Source of the DNA: Fen-1254 sp963778945
Lineage (GTDB): Bacteria > Bacteroidota > Ignavibacteria > UBA10030
Direction: 5' to 3'
Length of the DNA stretch: 64,000 nt
Assembly: GCA_963778945.1 (NCBI GenBank)
Contig: CAVZWL010000006.1
Coordinates: forward strand, 1-64,000
Shown: positions 8,721 to 16,183 of the stretch, in pieces
How positions within the stretch are numbered: position 1 is the stretch's first letter
Layout: the number at the start of each line of letters is the position of its first letter
The notes under the pieces: generated by a model
Told to the model about the DNA's origin: nothing
What the model saw: only the letters and a program-made list of their open reading frames with translations
The model's database searches: none
Program-made: the position numbers and the translations under genes

Positions 8721-9706
8721 TAGCAGTTCATGGAAAAGCATTAGGGATAAGGTCTTTGTGCCAGGCATTTGAAATGCCTCGATCGAGCGTATATCGTTTA
8801 CCAAAGCCGGAAGATTCATTGAAAGAGCATAGTGTGCATCATCGTAGTCTTGCAAAACAAGAAGAAACCTGTGTTCTGGAAACATTGAATTGTGAACGAT
8901 TTAGGGATGTGGCTCCACCGGAAATCTATACGACATTACTTGATGAAGGCCTGTATTTATGCTCTGAAAGAACGATGTATCGAATTCTTGGCCGTAATAA
9001 ACAAAACCTTCAACGGCGTCAAGGTGAGCCGAGAAAATATTCTCGTCCTGAACTTTTGGCATCAAAGCCCAATGAAGTATGGTCTTGGGATATCACAAAG
9101 CTCAAGGGGCCGAGAAAGTGGACGTATTATTATCTCTATACCATTATAGATGTTTATAGTCGGTATGTAGTCGGTTGGATGGTTGCCTATAAGGAATCAG
9201 CAACGCTTGCAGAAGAATTGATTGGCGAAACATGCCGAAGGCAGCATATTGAACGCGGATCATTGACAGTGCATGCTGATAACGGTAGCTCGATGAAATC
9301 CGTTGCAGTTGCTCAATTGCTTGCAGATCTTGGTGTCGTCAAAACACATTCTCGGCCTCATGTGTCCAATGACAATCCGTTCTCGGAGTCGGCGTTTAAA
9401 ACGTTAAAATATCGACCTGATTTCCCTGAGCGATTTTTTTCGATTGAAGAAGCCAGGATGTTCTGTCAAGAGTTCTATCGTTGGTATAATCAGGAACATC
9501 GTCATTCAGGCATTGCTATGTTGACGCCAGCGAGCGTGCATTATCAGCAGTATGAAGGTATACTAAAAACAAGAACTGCTGTCCTTTTGAAAGCTTTTGA
9601 AGAACACCCAGAGAGATTTGTTAAAGGTGTGCCAGTGGTAAAATCACTTCCAGAACATGTCTGGATAAATCCACCAGTAAAAATTGCAGTCGGATTTGGT
9701 GGCTAA
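8717..9706 (+). CDS. IS3-family transposase OrfB (DDE integrase core)
   Basis: 329 residues. The N-terminal part has the HTH_21-like pattern (YTTLLDEGLYLCSERTMYRIL). The catalytic core shows the DDE triad: Asp in NEVWSWDITKLKG, Asp in VHADNGSSM, and Glu in NPFSESAFKTLKYRPDFP, 35-36 residues later as is usual. C-terminal YNQEHRHSGIAMLTP matches the family end motif. The reading frame is intact, so the element could be active. Confidence 0.93.
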   Translation: MIAVHGKALGIRSLCQAFEMPRSSVYRLPKPEDSLKEHSVHHRSLAKQEETCVLETLNCERFRDVAPPEIYTTLLDEGLYLCSERTMYRILGRNKQNLQRRQGEPRKYSRPELLASKPNEVWSWDITKLKGPRKWTYYYLYTIIDVYSRYVVGWMVAYKESATLAEELIGETCRRQHIERGSLTVHADNGSSMKSVAVAQLLADLGVVKTHSRPHVSNDNPFSESAFKTLKYRPDFPERFFSIEEARMFCQEFYRWYNQEHRHSGIAMLTPASVHYQQYEGILKTRTAVLLKAFEEHPERFVKGVPVVKSLPEHVWINPPVKIAVGFGG

Positions 9707-9837
9707 CTCATGAAAATATTTGTCTCATTTGTATTGGCAAGTTCCGAAGCTTGGAATAACGATATCGATTGATGATGAAGGATTGAGTCTTTTTATACAT
9801 GGCGCTCCAAAAAGTAAATAGTTATGGACAATTGATT

Positions 9838-10335
9838 ATGAGTGATGATGATTCCATAGATGATGAACTTTACGAAGCCATAGTTCATAGTCACGACGAA
9901 TATATCAAGGCGCTTAATTCGATAAAGAACGAATCGAAATCAGATCAATCTGATTTAAAAGAGACATCCATAATAACTAAACTTGAGGTTCAAGAATTAC
10001 AAAATAAACTTGCGTTTGCCGACCTGTTCGCTGGTGGTAGCAATGAAGGCAGTTCGATTAAACTTTTATTGCTTAAACGTGAACATATCAAGGTTATAAT
10101 GTTGCCAGATAAAAATCATCAACGAGGTCATTTTCACATTAAAGTTAAAAAAGAATATTCCGCCTCATATTCTATTGATACTTTAGAAAAATTGGCAGGT
10201 TTTATGCCTAAGAAGTACCAAGAACCAATTATAGAGTGGGCTAATAAGTACAAGTCATCTCTCTGTTTGACATGGGATAAATTGAAAGCTGGAATCGATA
10301 TTAAAGATTTCGTAATAGAGGAAGATGCGGCCTAA
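9838..10335 (+). CDS. DUF4160-like cassette protein
   Basis: About 165 residues from the ATG at 9838 (an in-frame ATG at 9799 overlaps the previous gene end). The N-terminal third is acidic and helical. The C-terminal part KVIMLPDKNHQRGHFHIKVK, followed by a Tyr/Ser strand, IDTLEKLAGFMPKK and a WANKYK...W helix, resembles DUF4160 (a small domain with a GHFHI-type His-Phe-His motif, often found with DUF2442 or toxin-antitoxin-like genes). The match is by pattern only. The stop lies inside the inverse core of the cassette (GCCTAAC 10330-10336). Confidence 0.5.
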   Translation: MSDDDSIDDELYEAIVHSHDEYIKALNSIKNESKSDQSDLKETSIITKLEVQELQNKLAFADLFAGGSNEGSSIKLLLLKREHIKVIMLPDKNHQRGHFHIKVKKEYSASYSIDTLEKLAGFMPKKYQEPIIEWANKYKSSLCLTWDKLKAGIDIKDFVIEEDAA

Positions 10336-10674
10336 CCAGGCGCTACTACTACTAATGACAGATTGAGATAACTGGCGAATTTAGCGTAAATTAAGGGCAC
10401 ATAGTTTTATGCTTTAGATTGCACTTTCATAGGCAACTATCTGTCGTCTGCATGAAGATTCTTGACGTAGTCAAGATGAAAACCTCAAGCTGACAGCGTA
10501 AAAATATTGCACGCGGCAGCGTGCACAATAAATACGCAGACATATTAAAGATAGCGTGGTTGCAATTTACCGCGTGTTGGAATGTGAAGTTAAATAATAA
10601 ATGGTTGGCGCTCGCGCGGCGGAATTGCAATTGGAAGGTTATCGTTTCCGCAGCTTAACGCCGGTCCGTTAGGT
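10330..10674 (+). repeat. attC site 6, oversized (345 bp)
   Basis: Left core GCCTAAC at 10330, right core GTTAGGT at 10668. L boxes: AGGCGCT and, after the module, CTCAAGCTGAC pair with CGCAGCTTAACGCC. It contains the ~145-bp module and a GCACGCGGCAGCGTGC palindrome near 10510. Nearly identical to site 3. Confidence 0.8.
10349..10494 (+). repeat. ~145-bp attC-loop module, copy 3
   Basis: Nearly identical to copy 1, including the sequence that follows it, so sites 3 and 6 diverged recently. Confidence 0.85.
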
Positions 10675-10701
10675 TGCGTTTCCATTATTTAGGAGAATAG
10701 T

Positions 10702-11340
10702 ATGATTCCTGTTTTCATATATAAACATCCTCAAAATAGTGACGGAGGTTACAACATCTCGGAATTTGAAAAATATTTTATTTCTATCTGTGAAAAACAC
10801 CATCATACAGGAAGAGCGCTTGCTTTTGTCTTTATTCTCTATGATCGTCAACATGCAACATTATCAAAGGTTTTAGAGGATAAACATTATTGGAATGCCC
10901 TTGATCAACTATCAGGACATTACTTATCAATTTTTTACATTGATACAGGTCAAACCGAAGGTAAAAAAGTCTCTCGCCGTTTACAAAATCCTTTTATGCG
11001 AGCAAATGCTATTGTTCACAAATACATTACTAATGGTATCTCAAATGACCTTCCTTCTTTACTCTTTTTTCAGGTTGACCATATGAAAGTTACAGAATCT
11101 ATCTTGATCAATCTGAAAGAGCAAGAGATAGAACTCTGCTTCTCAGAAATAGTATCTTATATGTCTGCGGCTATTAAAGGTCTTAAGAAAAAAACACATA
11201 TCGTACCAAATGATCGGCTAAAGATGTTTGATCATCTTCAACAAAGTGTTCAATTCGCGCATCAACGTACAATAATTAAGAAAATGATCAAACAAGCTAT
11301 CTCAATAACTGAATTTTTATCAGGTTTTATTGGGAAATAA
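10702..11340 (+). CDS. Hypothetical cassette protein, 212 aa
   Basis: Not recognised. Starts MIPVFIYKHPQNSDGG with AGGAG a few bases upstream. It looks soluble and alpha/beta-like, with a repeated hydrophobic-strand pattern (ALAFVFILYDRQ, YLSIFYIDTG, SLLFFQVDHM) and a basic, helical C-terminus (KKMIKQAISITEFLSGFIGK) that could be amphipathic. It is the first of two genes in a two-gene cassette; the TPR gene follows 17 bp later, suggesting co-transcription. Confidence 0.6.
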   Translation: MIPVFIYKHPQNSDGGYNISEFEKYFISICEKHHHTGRALAFVFILYDRQHATLSKVLEDKHYWNALDQLSGHYLSIFYIDTGQTEGKKVSRRLQNPFMRANAIVHKYITNGISNDLPSLLFFQVDHMKVTESILINLKEQEIELCFSEIVSYMSAAIKGLKKKTHIVPNDRLKMFDHLQQSVQFAHQRTIIKKMIKQAISITEFLSGFIGK

Positions 11341-11357
11341 TGTTAGAGGATTAACCA

Positions 11358-11987
11358 ATGAAAAAACAAACGGTTATATTTTTTGTTGTCGCTTGTTTCC
11401 AAGTTGTAGCATTTTCACAGACGAATAAGAAAGCAGATTTATTAATTGAAAGTGCAAACAAAAAAATTGAACTCAGAGACTTCCAAGGAGTCATTCAAGA
11501 CTGCACAAAGATAGTTAATCTGAAAAATATAAATGGTTATATGTATAAGGCACCAGCTTATTTGCTAAGAGGAGTTTCAAAATTTGGTCTTGAAGATTAT
11601 GAAGGAGCCATTGTTGATCTCACCAATTCAATTATTCTTTCCTTTAATGAAAATGCCTTTTATTGGCGAGGGATGGCAAAGGATAAGCTTAAAGATTATT
11701 ACGGCGCTATAGCTGATTACACTAGCGCAATTAACATAAATGCAAATAACTCAGATGCTTATGATTCTAGGGGGCTTTCAAAGGGCAAACTTAAAGACTA
11801 TGATGGAGCAATAGGTGATTTCTCCAAAGCAATTGAGTTGAATCCAAATAAAGCTTCAGCCTATCGCAATAGAGGATCTACTTATCTTTTTGCATTCAGT
11901 CAAAAGAAAGCGGCATTGGCGGATTATATGAAAGTGATAGAATTAGGAGGGCGCATTCCTCAAGAGCTTTTAGATGATTGCAAATAG
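11358..11987 (+). CDS. Secreted or periplasmic TPR protein
   Basis: 209 residues. An N-terminal signal peptide (MKKQTVIFFVVACFQVVAFS, cleavage before Q) is followed by about four tetratricopeptide units. Their hallmark is visible in YLLRGVSKFGLEDYEGAIVD, AFYWRGMAKDKLKDYYGAIA and AYDSRGLSKGKLKDYDGAIG, each ending in an ADYTSAI- or GDFSKAI-like helix. TPR proteins act as protein-interaction scaffolds; the partner is unknown. Second gene of its cassette. The cassette start GTTAGGTTGCGTTT (10668) pairs with AAACGCAACCTAAC at its end (12027). Confidence 0.82.
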   Translation: MKKQTVIFFVVACFQVVAFSQTNKKADLLIESANKKIELRDFQGVIQDCTKIVNLKNINGYMYKAPAYLLRGVSKFGLEDYEGAIVDLTNSIILSFNENAFYWRGMAKDKLKDYYGAIADYTSAININANNSDAYDSRGLSKGKLKDYDGAIGDFSKAIELNPNKASAYRNRGSTYLFAFSQKKAALADYMKVIELGGRIPQELLDDCK

Positions 11988-12020
11988 TGGCATGGCATCG
12001 ATAAATAATTGAAAAACGCA

Positions 12021-12561
12021 ACCTAACCATTTTAAAAAGAGCCGGAGGCATTAAGAATGTTATTAGCTGGAAGCCTGAGAATGTTATTTCCGCGGGAGCG
12101 GAAAATCAAATTAGAAGTAAGACGCAAAAGTTGGGTCTTTGAATAGTGCAATACAAATTAAAGAGGTAAATAATATTATCGCGATGCCCGCCAAAAGGTA
12201 ATGCACGGCGGGTAAAACGTAAGCCGATAATCTATCGAAAGGAAACCGAGCAATAAGCAAGGCGTCCCCGCCTGCGTCGGGCAGGCCCGCCAAAAGGTGC
12301 TGCACGGCGGGTAAACCCGCCAAAAGGTAATGCAAGGCGGGTAAACAAACCATCCCGATAAAGAGCCTCGGGACAAGTCTTTACGGGCAAACGAATGATC
12401 TTGCTTGTAAACAAAAAGCAAGCATTCGCTTCTCAGCGACTGAGTCCCAGATATTATAACAACGGAGTCTAAAGTTGACGCACGCAATGCGTGCGACATT
12501 ATCGGGCCTCCGGCTCGAATAAAAACATTTCGGGATAAACTTTAGCCGCCATCCGTTAGGG
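12021..12561 (+). repeat. attC site 7, very large (~540 bp)
   Basis: Left core ACCTAAC at 12021, right core GTTAGGG at 12555. It shares a ~95-bp block with attC site 9 (GAGAATG.TATTTCCGCGGG to CAATACAAATTAAAGAGGT; 12075-12170 and 14430-14520) and holds three GGCGGG palindromes. No gene is supported in it; the apparent minus-strand frames are translations of the palindromes. Confidence 0.65.
12186..12344. repeat. Three GGCGGG/CCCGCC palindromes
   Basis: Units at 12186-12214, 12285-12314 and 12316-12344, each CCCGCCAAAAGGT, then GCTGCA or AATGCA, then an arm ending GGCGGGTAA. Each can fold into a short GC hairpin. Related units occur at 13642, 14393, 15008 and 16540, always in attC loops. Confidence 0.8.
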
Positions 12562-12577
12562 CGCTGGCAAAAAAATA

Positions 12578-12889
12578 TTATTGGGCTATAGATCGCAATA
12601 ATGTTTTTGACTTAGCACCAAGAGTCAAAAGAGAACGTACGAGTAAGTCAACAGAAACAGTTGGGTCTCCGGCTTCCATTTTGGCTACACGAGACTGGCT
12701 TGATTTAAGCATACGTGCTACTTCTGTTTGCGTGAGTTTCTTTTCAATGCGGCGTTTTTGCAAGTTCTTTGCCAATTGAAGTTTGAGTTCGATATATGCG
12801 GATTCTTCAGAGGAAAGGTTTAAAAAATCATTGGCAGTGCCAACTTTCCATCCTGCAGATTCGAGACGTTTTCGTTTTGCTTTATCCAT
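12578..12889 (-). CDS. higA: HigA-type antitoxin (XRE family)
   Basis: 103 residues. The N-terminal part is polar and helical; residues 45-80 form the XRE helix-turn-helix (KKLTQTEVARMLKSSQSRVA, then KMEAGDPTVSVDLLVRSL). It should bind and neutralise the toxin encoded 11 bp upstream and repress the shared promoter. Toxin-first order is typical of HigBA. It lies antisense to the array in its own cassette (12555-13287), as is known for toxin-antitoxin cassettes with their own promoters. Confidence 0.85.
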   Translation of the reverse strand: MDKAKRKRLESAGWKVGTANDFLNLSSEESAYIELKLQLAKNLQKRRIEKKLTQTEVARMLKSSQSRVAKMEAGDPTVSVDLLVRSLLTLGAKSKTLLRSIAQ

Positions 12890-12900
12890 TTGTGGTATCC

Positions 12901-13233
12901 TTACAATTCATCATACAAGCGTAATCGTTGCTTGCAGGTATCAATAATTTGTTTTAATGTCTGTTGTGTTTTCTTTTGAAATATTTTTAAAATAATTATG
13001 GCATCGGAATCAATCCGATAAATAATGCGCCATATTTTGTTTTCATCGTTAATTCGGAGTTCGTGACATCTTGCTCCAATTGTTGGCATCGGTTTTGAAA
13101 ACGGGAGACTCAGCTTTTCTCCCGTTTGTAGCCGTCTCAATAAGAAACCAGCCTCAAGGCGGGCATTCTTTGAGAATGGTGGAGTTTTTACTTCACCGTG
13201 TAGCCAAACGAGTGGTTTGTCATCATAGTTCAT
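12901..13233 (-). CDS. higB: HigB-type toxin (phage Gp49-like)
   Basis: 110 residues of the RelE/HigB-like Gp49 family. Recognisable features are VWLHGEVKTPPFSKNARLEAG, cut here to its core PPFSKNARLEAGFLLRRLQ, then LRINDENKIWRIIYRID and a C-terminal FQKKTQQTLKQIIDTCKQR helix. Such toxins cleave mRNA on the ribosome. It is transcribed first, with the antitoxin downstream. The promoter should lie between 13234 and 13280, just before the attC. Confidence 0.85.
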   Translation of the reverse strand: MNYDDKPLVWLHGEVKTPPFSKNARLEAGFLLRRLQTGEKLSLPFSKPMPTIGARCHELRINDENKIWRIIYRIDSDAIIILKIFQKKTQQTLKQIIDTCKQRLRLYDEL

Positions 13234-13292
13234 ACGTTTATAATATATGTCATATCTGGCATAATGTCAATAGGCCATCGCTCTAACCAGAC

Positions 13293-13437
13293 ACTACTAA
13301 TGACAGATTGAGATAGTTGCCGAATTTAGCGTAAATTAAGGGCGCATAGTTTTATGCTTTAGATTGCACTTTCATAGGCAACTATCTGTCATCTGCATGA
13401 AGATTCATGACGTAGTCAAGATGAAAACCTCAAGCTG
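13293..13437 (+). repeat. ~145-bp attC-loop module, copy 4
   Basis: Same module as at 4593, ending CCTCAAGCTG and then passing into the attC-2-like block. Confidence 0.85.
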
Positions 13438-13641
13438 TTATGTAAAAAGTCAATATATGGGTGAAAAATATTTTAAATAATTATCGTCTCCTTAAAACAA
13501 TAAGTGCTTGGCTGAAGAGATCCATGGCTATAAAAAAGAATCATTCTGTTATAAACAGTTTCCGTTGTAAGCGGAACTGCATGAAGTAAAATGAGATAGA
13601 AAGAAAGGTGCGCCCGCCTGCCAAAGCGAAGCGGTGGGCAG

Positions 13642-13670
13642 GCCCGCCACAGGATAAACCATGGCGGGCA
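13642..13670. repeat. GGCGGG/CCCGCC palindrome
   Basis: GCCCGCCACAGGATAAACC followed by ATGGCGGGC; same class as those at 12186-12344. Confidence 0.7.
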
Positions 13671-13705
13671 GGCAGTCTGACGGCAATCGTTAGGGCGCAG
13701 TTCAG

Positions 13706-13969
13706 TTACCGCTGTTTGTAAATTTCTCGGCGATGACCAATACTATGAATGACAATAGTCTGCTCGTTTTTCAATATTTCGAAGATAATTCGATAGGATC
13801 CTTCGCGGATTTTATAAAGCCCACTGAGATCTCCCTTCAGTGGAAACAGTTTGGTTGAATCAAGATTTGAAGAAAGCCATTGGATGCGATCAGCAATTCG
13901 AGGAGCAGCAGTACGGTCGAGTTTTGAAAGTTCCTTGGTGGCAGGTTTTAAAATGCGAATAGAATACAC
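13706..13969 (-). CDS. RelE/ParE-family toxin
   Basis: 87 residues beginning MYSIRILKPATKELSKLD. It shows the RelE fold order: N-terminal helices, KGDLSGLYKIREGSYRIIFE, and the C-terminal strand IVIHSIGHRREIYKQR, whose His-Arg-Arg/Tyr pattern is typical of the mRNA-interferase branch. The antitoxin gene lies immediately upstream (3-bp gap). The pair sits antisense in its own cassette (13689-14260). Confidence 0.88.
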   Translation of the reverse strand: MYSIRILKPATKELSKLDRTAAPRIADRIQWLSSNLDSTKLFPLKGDLSGLYKIREGSYRIIFEILKNEQTIVIHSIGHRREIYKQR

Positions 13970-13972
13970 GGT

Positions 13973-14188
13973 TTATAATCCGAGTCTTTTTCGAACGACT
14001 GTGAAATCGTCGCCGCGCTCTCCTTTGGCCACGGTACTCTTTTGGCGAATTAACCGTTTGCGAAAATTTTCTTTCATCAATCGATCATCATCTAAGTCGC
14101 CAAATAATTCAGTGAGCTTTTGTTCGACGACATTAGAAAGTAATTGAGTGAATTCTTTCTTAGTCATATATGCGATACTTGCAGACAT
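13973..14188 (-). CDS. Antitoxin of the RelE-type pair
   Basis: 71 residues, transcribed just before the toxin. It has a short N-terminal region (MTKKEFTQLLSNVVEQKLTE) and an acidic middle (FGDLDDDRLMKENF), with a basic tail. The size, acidic helix and position match RelB/DUF-type antitoxins, but the exact DNA-binding family is not clear. GGAGT lies 5-9 bases upstream of the start. Confidence 0.75.
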   Translation of the reverse strand: MSASIAYMTKKEFTQLLSNVVEQKLTELFGDLDDDRLMKENFRKRLIRQKSTVAKGERGDDFTVVRKRLGL

Positions 14189-14252
14189 TTGATACTCCTG
14201 TTATATTGCTATATATAGATAATGAATTTTTCACATTTATTCAATAAACTGC

Positions 14253-14712
14253 GCCCTAACCATTTTAAAGGATAGAGTTCCCGCAGAGCGGGATTTCGAA
14301 GGCTCAACAAGTAAATAATATACTCCCAATGCGTTCCGCGATAGCGGAATGCTGAGTTCGTTGACAACATTTGTTGACGACTAAGCTCGACAGCCCGCCA
14401 CAAAGACGGCGGGCAAGCCGGAGGCCTGAGAATGCTATTTCCGCGGGAGCGGAAAATCAAATCGGAAGTAAGACGCAAAAGTTGAGTCTTTGCATGGTGC
14501 AATACAAATTAAAGAGGTGAATGAGAGAAAAAGATTTGCGTAGCTAAAGTAATTCCGTTTCGCGGAATTTCATTAAGACGCTCGCGCGTAAAAGTTTATG
14601 AATAAATAAAAAGGTTGATACACACGCGACGGTAGTGTATTTTGTGGGAATCCATCCCTTCGGGAAAAGTTATCAGTGGTGCGCCAAGAAGCTTGGCCGC
14701 AATCCGTTAGGC
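14253..14712 (+). repeat. attC site 9, very large (~460 bp)
   Basis: Left core GCCCTAAC at 14253, right core GTTAGGC at 14706. It contains CCCGCAGAGCGGG and TTCCGCGATAGCGGAA hairpins, a GGCGGG palindrome and the block shared with attC site 7. The cassette start GTTAGGGCGCAGTT (13689) pairs with AACTGCGCCCTAAC at its end. Confidence 0.68.
14393..14415. repeat. GGCGGG/CCCGCC palindrome
   Basis: GCCCGCCACAAAGACGGCGG followed by GC; a compact version of the palindromes at 12186. Confidence 0.6.
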
Positions 14713-14745
14713 AACAGAATAAACTATTTTAAAAAAGGAGAAAAA

Positions 14746-14949
14746 ATGATACAGGAATGTGAATTGTTAGAGAAGTGTGGTTTCTTTAAAAAATTTCAGA
14801 CTACCAAAGATTTAGCATGTAAGGGTTTTATGATACAGTTTTGCAAAGGACCCAAAATGAACGAATGCGTAAGAAAGCAATATCGTCAAGAACACGGAAT
14901 GCCACCATCAGACGATATGATGCCTAATGGGAAAATGATTATAGTTTGA
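14746..14949 (+). CDS. Small cysteine-cluster cassette protein, 67 aa
   Basis: Starts MIQECELLEKCGFFKKF; AAGGAG lies 6-10 bases upstream. Five cysteines are arranged C-x5-C...C-x7-C-x7-C (residues 5, 11, 24, 32 and 40), then a basic helix and a PPSDDMMPNG tail. I recall similar short proteins as uncharacterised conserved genes; a metal- or Fe-S-binding role is only an inference from the cysteines. Single gene of the cassette starting at 14706. A longer frame starting at 14635 runs through the attC and is not credible. Confidence 0.65.
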   Translation: MIQECELLEKCGFFKKFQTTKDLACKGFMIQFCKGPKMNECVRKQYRQEHGMPPSDDMMPNGKMIIV

Positions 14950-15464
14950 AATAATGTAACTACTCAGCATGATTTAAGAGTACTGTCATTCCCGAACGTT
15001 TTAATCGGCCCGCCAAAAGATAAACCATGGCGGGCAAGCAAGCTGAGCCCGCTTCAGCGGGATAAACTTTAGCCGCCATCTTATTTATTACAAACACAAT
15101 CGAAAGAATTTATAAAACAACAGTAAAGCGGAAGGGATGCCCTGATTCGGTTATTGGGAACACGCAAACGAATAATATTCGGTTTGAGGTTAAATGTCCT
15201 CATTGAGATCGAGTAAGAGAAGGTCAAAAAGAATTCATTTAACAAGCTAAATCCATAGGTATAGAAACAATAATTATTGAGTGGGAATTTCTCAACGCCC
15301 AATCCATGGCTGCAGGCGACTTGGCCAATGCTCTGCGAGAAAACGATTAATTGCGGTTTGTATTTTCCTGTTAAAATGGCAATTAAAATGCGGAAGTCGG
15401 CCAACCGACTGCGCCAGTCGTTAGACGCAAGCATCAATAAATTTTTCAAAAGGATAATCGCATT
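14950..15464. other. Degenerate attC region(s), no gene
   Basis: It first carries a GGCGGG palindrome (15008-15035) and the attC ending AAACTTTAGCCGCCATC, where GTTAGG should follow at 15073 but is missing. A further core, GTTAGAC at 15420, follows CTGCGCCAGTC. An inverted pair GACTTGGCC and GGCCAACCGAC (about 15320 and 15400) may be its stem. The stretch between may be the remains of a lost cassette. Confidence 0.45.
15008..15035. repeat. GGCGGG/CCCGCC palindrome
   Basis: GCCCGCCAAAAGATAAACC followed by ATGGCGGGC; closest to the copy at 13642. Confidence 0.7.
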
Positions 15465-15968
15465 ATGATCACAATAAAGAAGAGCAATTACAATGGAACC
15501 GAGTCTCGCCGCATGCAAGAGTTGCATGGTCTGCCTCTAGCATCTTTTAAAAGTCGTGCTGGAGCTTTTTATATTGACTTTCTAATCGCTGCCTTAGTTT
15601 GTATGCCTGTCTTATTGTATGGTGCCAGGCTGTTGCAGCGTTTTGGTCTTGTAAAAGAAGATTTGCATCTGGAGTTTGATTATGAGCATTGGTACAGCAT
15701 TATTCCTCTTGTTGCATATTTTTCACTTTCGATCTACTTTGGTAAAGGGAAAACGCTTGGTAAACGACTTATGGGCATTAGAGTCGTTTCTGTTGTTCAT
15801 GAAAAGATCGGTTTCTGGCATGCGGTGGAACGAGCGCTTGGATATGGTGCTTCATTTTTAGAATTTGGATTTGGCTTCCTGCAATATTTCATTGATCCTA
15901 ACAGGCGAACAGTACATGATCGCATTGCCGAAACAATCGTCATTCAAGACAGGAAACCTAAGGTTTAA
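15465..15968 (+). CDS. RDD-family membrane protein (cassette copy)
   Basis: 167 residues. The RDD domain starts at LASFKSRAGAFYIDFLIA, where the Arg and Asp of the family name are visible, and includes two or three membrane segments and FGKGKTLGKRLMGIRVV. The C-terminal part is GYGASFLEFGFGFLQYFIDP, then RTVHDRIAETIVI. RDD proteins are small membrane proteins, probably transport- or stress-related. It is clearly paralogous to the chromosomal copy at 19592-20134. AAGGA precedes the start. Confidence 0.85.
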   Translation: MITIKKSNYNGTESRRMQELHGLPLASFKSRAGAFYIDFLIAALVCMPVLLYGARLLQRFGLVKEDLHLEFDYEHWYSIIPLVAYFSLSIYFGKGKTLGKRLMGIRVVSVVHEKIGFWHAVERALGYGASFLEFGFGFLQYFIDPNRRTVHDRIAETIVIQDRKPKV

Positions 15969-16146
15969 TCAATCGCTGGCGACTCCTAAGTAACAAATTT
16001 ATGAAGAAGCCAAAACAGGAGGATCAGTCGGAATCAGTGGAAAATCGAGTTCAGCGGCTTGCGGGCTTGCCCGACTCTGGCGGGAGCGTCGATCTCATTA
16101 TTGGGATACATCCCAATTATTTTTCGTGAAATAGAAATCGTTAGAG
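15969..16146 (+). repeat. attC site 11 (left core unclear)
   Basis: Ends ATAGAAATC and core GTTAGAG at 16140. It resembles the attC end at 6690-6866. The left core may be the degenerate CTAAGTAAC near 15990. Confidence 0.5.
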
Positions 16147-16183
16147 GTGCGCATTTTCTATAATTAGTATTGAAGAGGAAGTA

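Larger units (their letters stand above)
8182..9728 (+). mobile_element. IS3-family insertion sequence, 1547 bp
   Basis: Terminal inverted repeats ATGAGACAAA (left, 8182) and its complement TTTGTCTCAT (right, ending 9728) enclose orfA and orfB. A 3-bp direct repeat TTG flanks it (8179-8181 and 9729-9731), as expected for this family. It is inserted in a cassette gene in the same orientation. Confidence 0.85.
7769..9821 (+). pseudogene. Cassette gene split by an IS3-family element
   Basis: The 5' part (7769 onward, MKTIFDLISIDLASLPNS) runs into the IS left end at 8182; the 3' part resumes at 9732. Removing the IS and one copy of the flanking TTG joins MWMSDKPSLPILYWQVPK in one frame, ending at TAG 9821. 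A second lesion lies upstream: the 5' frame must shift by one base in the AAAA run near 8105 to give YKNVIDDPINVFWIGRMW. The intact protein would be about 165 residues, of unknown function. It shares its cassette with the downstream DUF4160-like gene. Confidence 0.7.
13280..13695 (+). repeat. attC site 8, oversized (~416 bp)
   Basis: Left core CTCTAAC (13281-13287), right core GTTAGGG at 13689. It holds the ~145-bp module followed by a second block shared with attC site 2 (CTGTTATGTAAAAAGTC, CTGTTATAAACAGTT), then a GGCGGG palindrome and CTGACGGCAATC before the core. Confidence 0.72.

Noticed and set aside
12111..12499. Open frames on the minus strand with PPCITFWR-type repeats
   Set aside because: They are translations of the GGCGGG palindromes inside attC site 7, with no start site or protein-like composition.
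15081..15527. 148-codon frame on the minus strand
   Set aside because: Overlaps the core at 15420 and the start of the RDD gene; hydrophobic and cysteine-rich without any family pattern.
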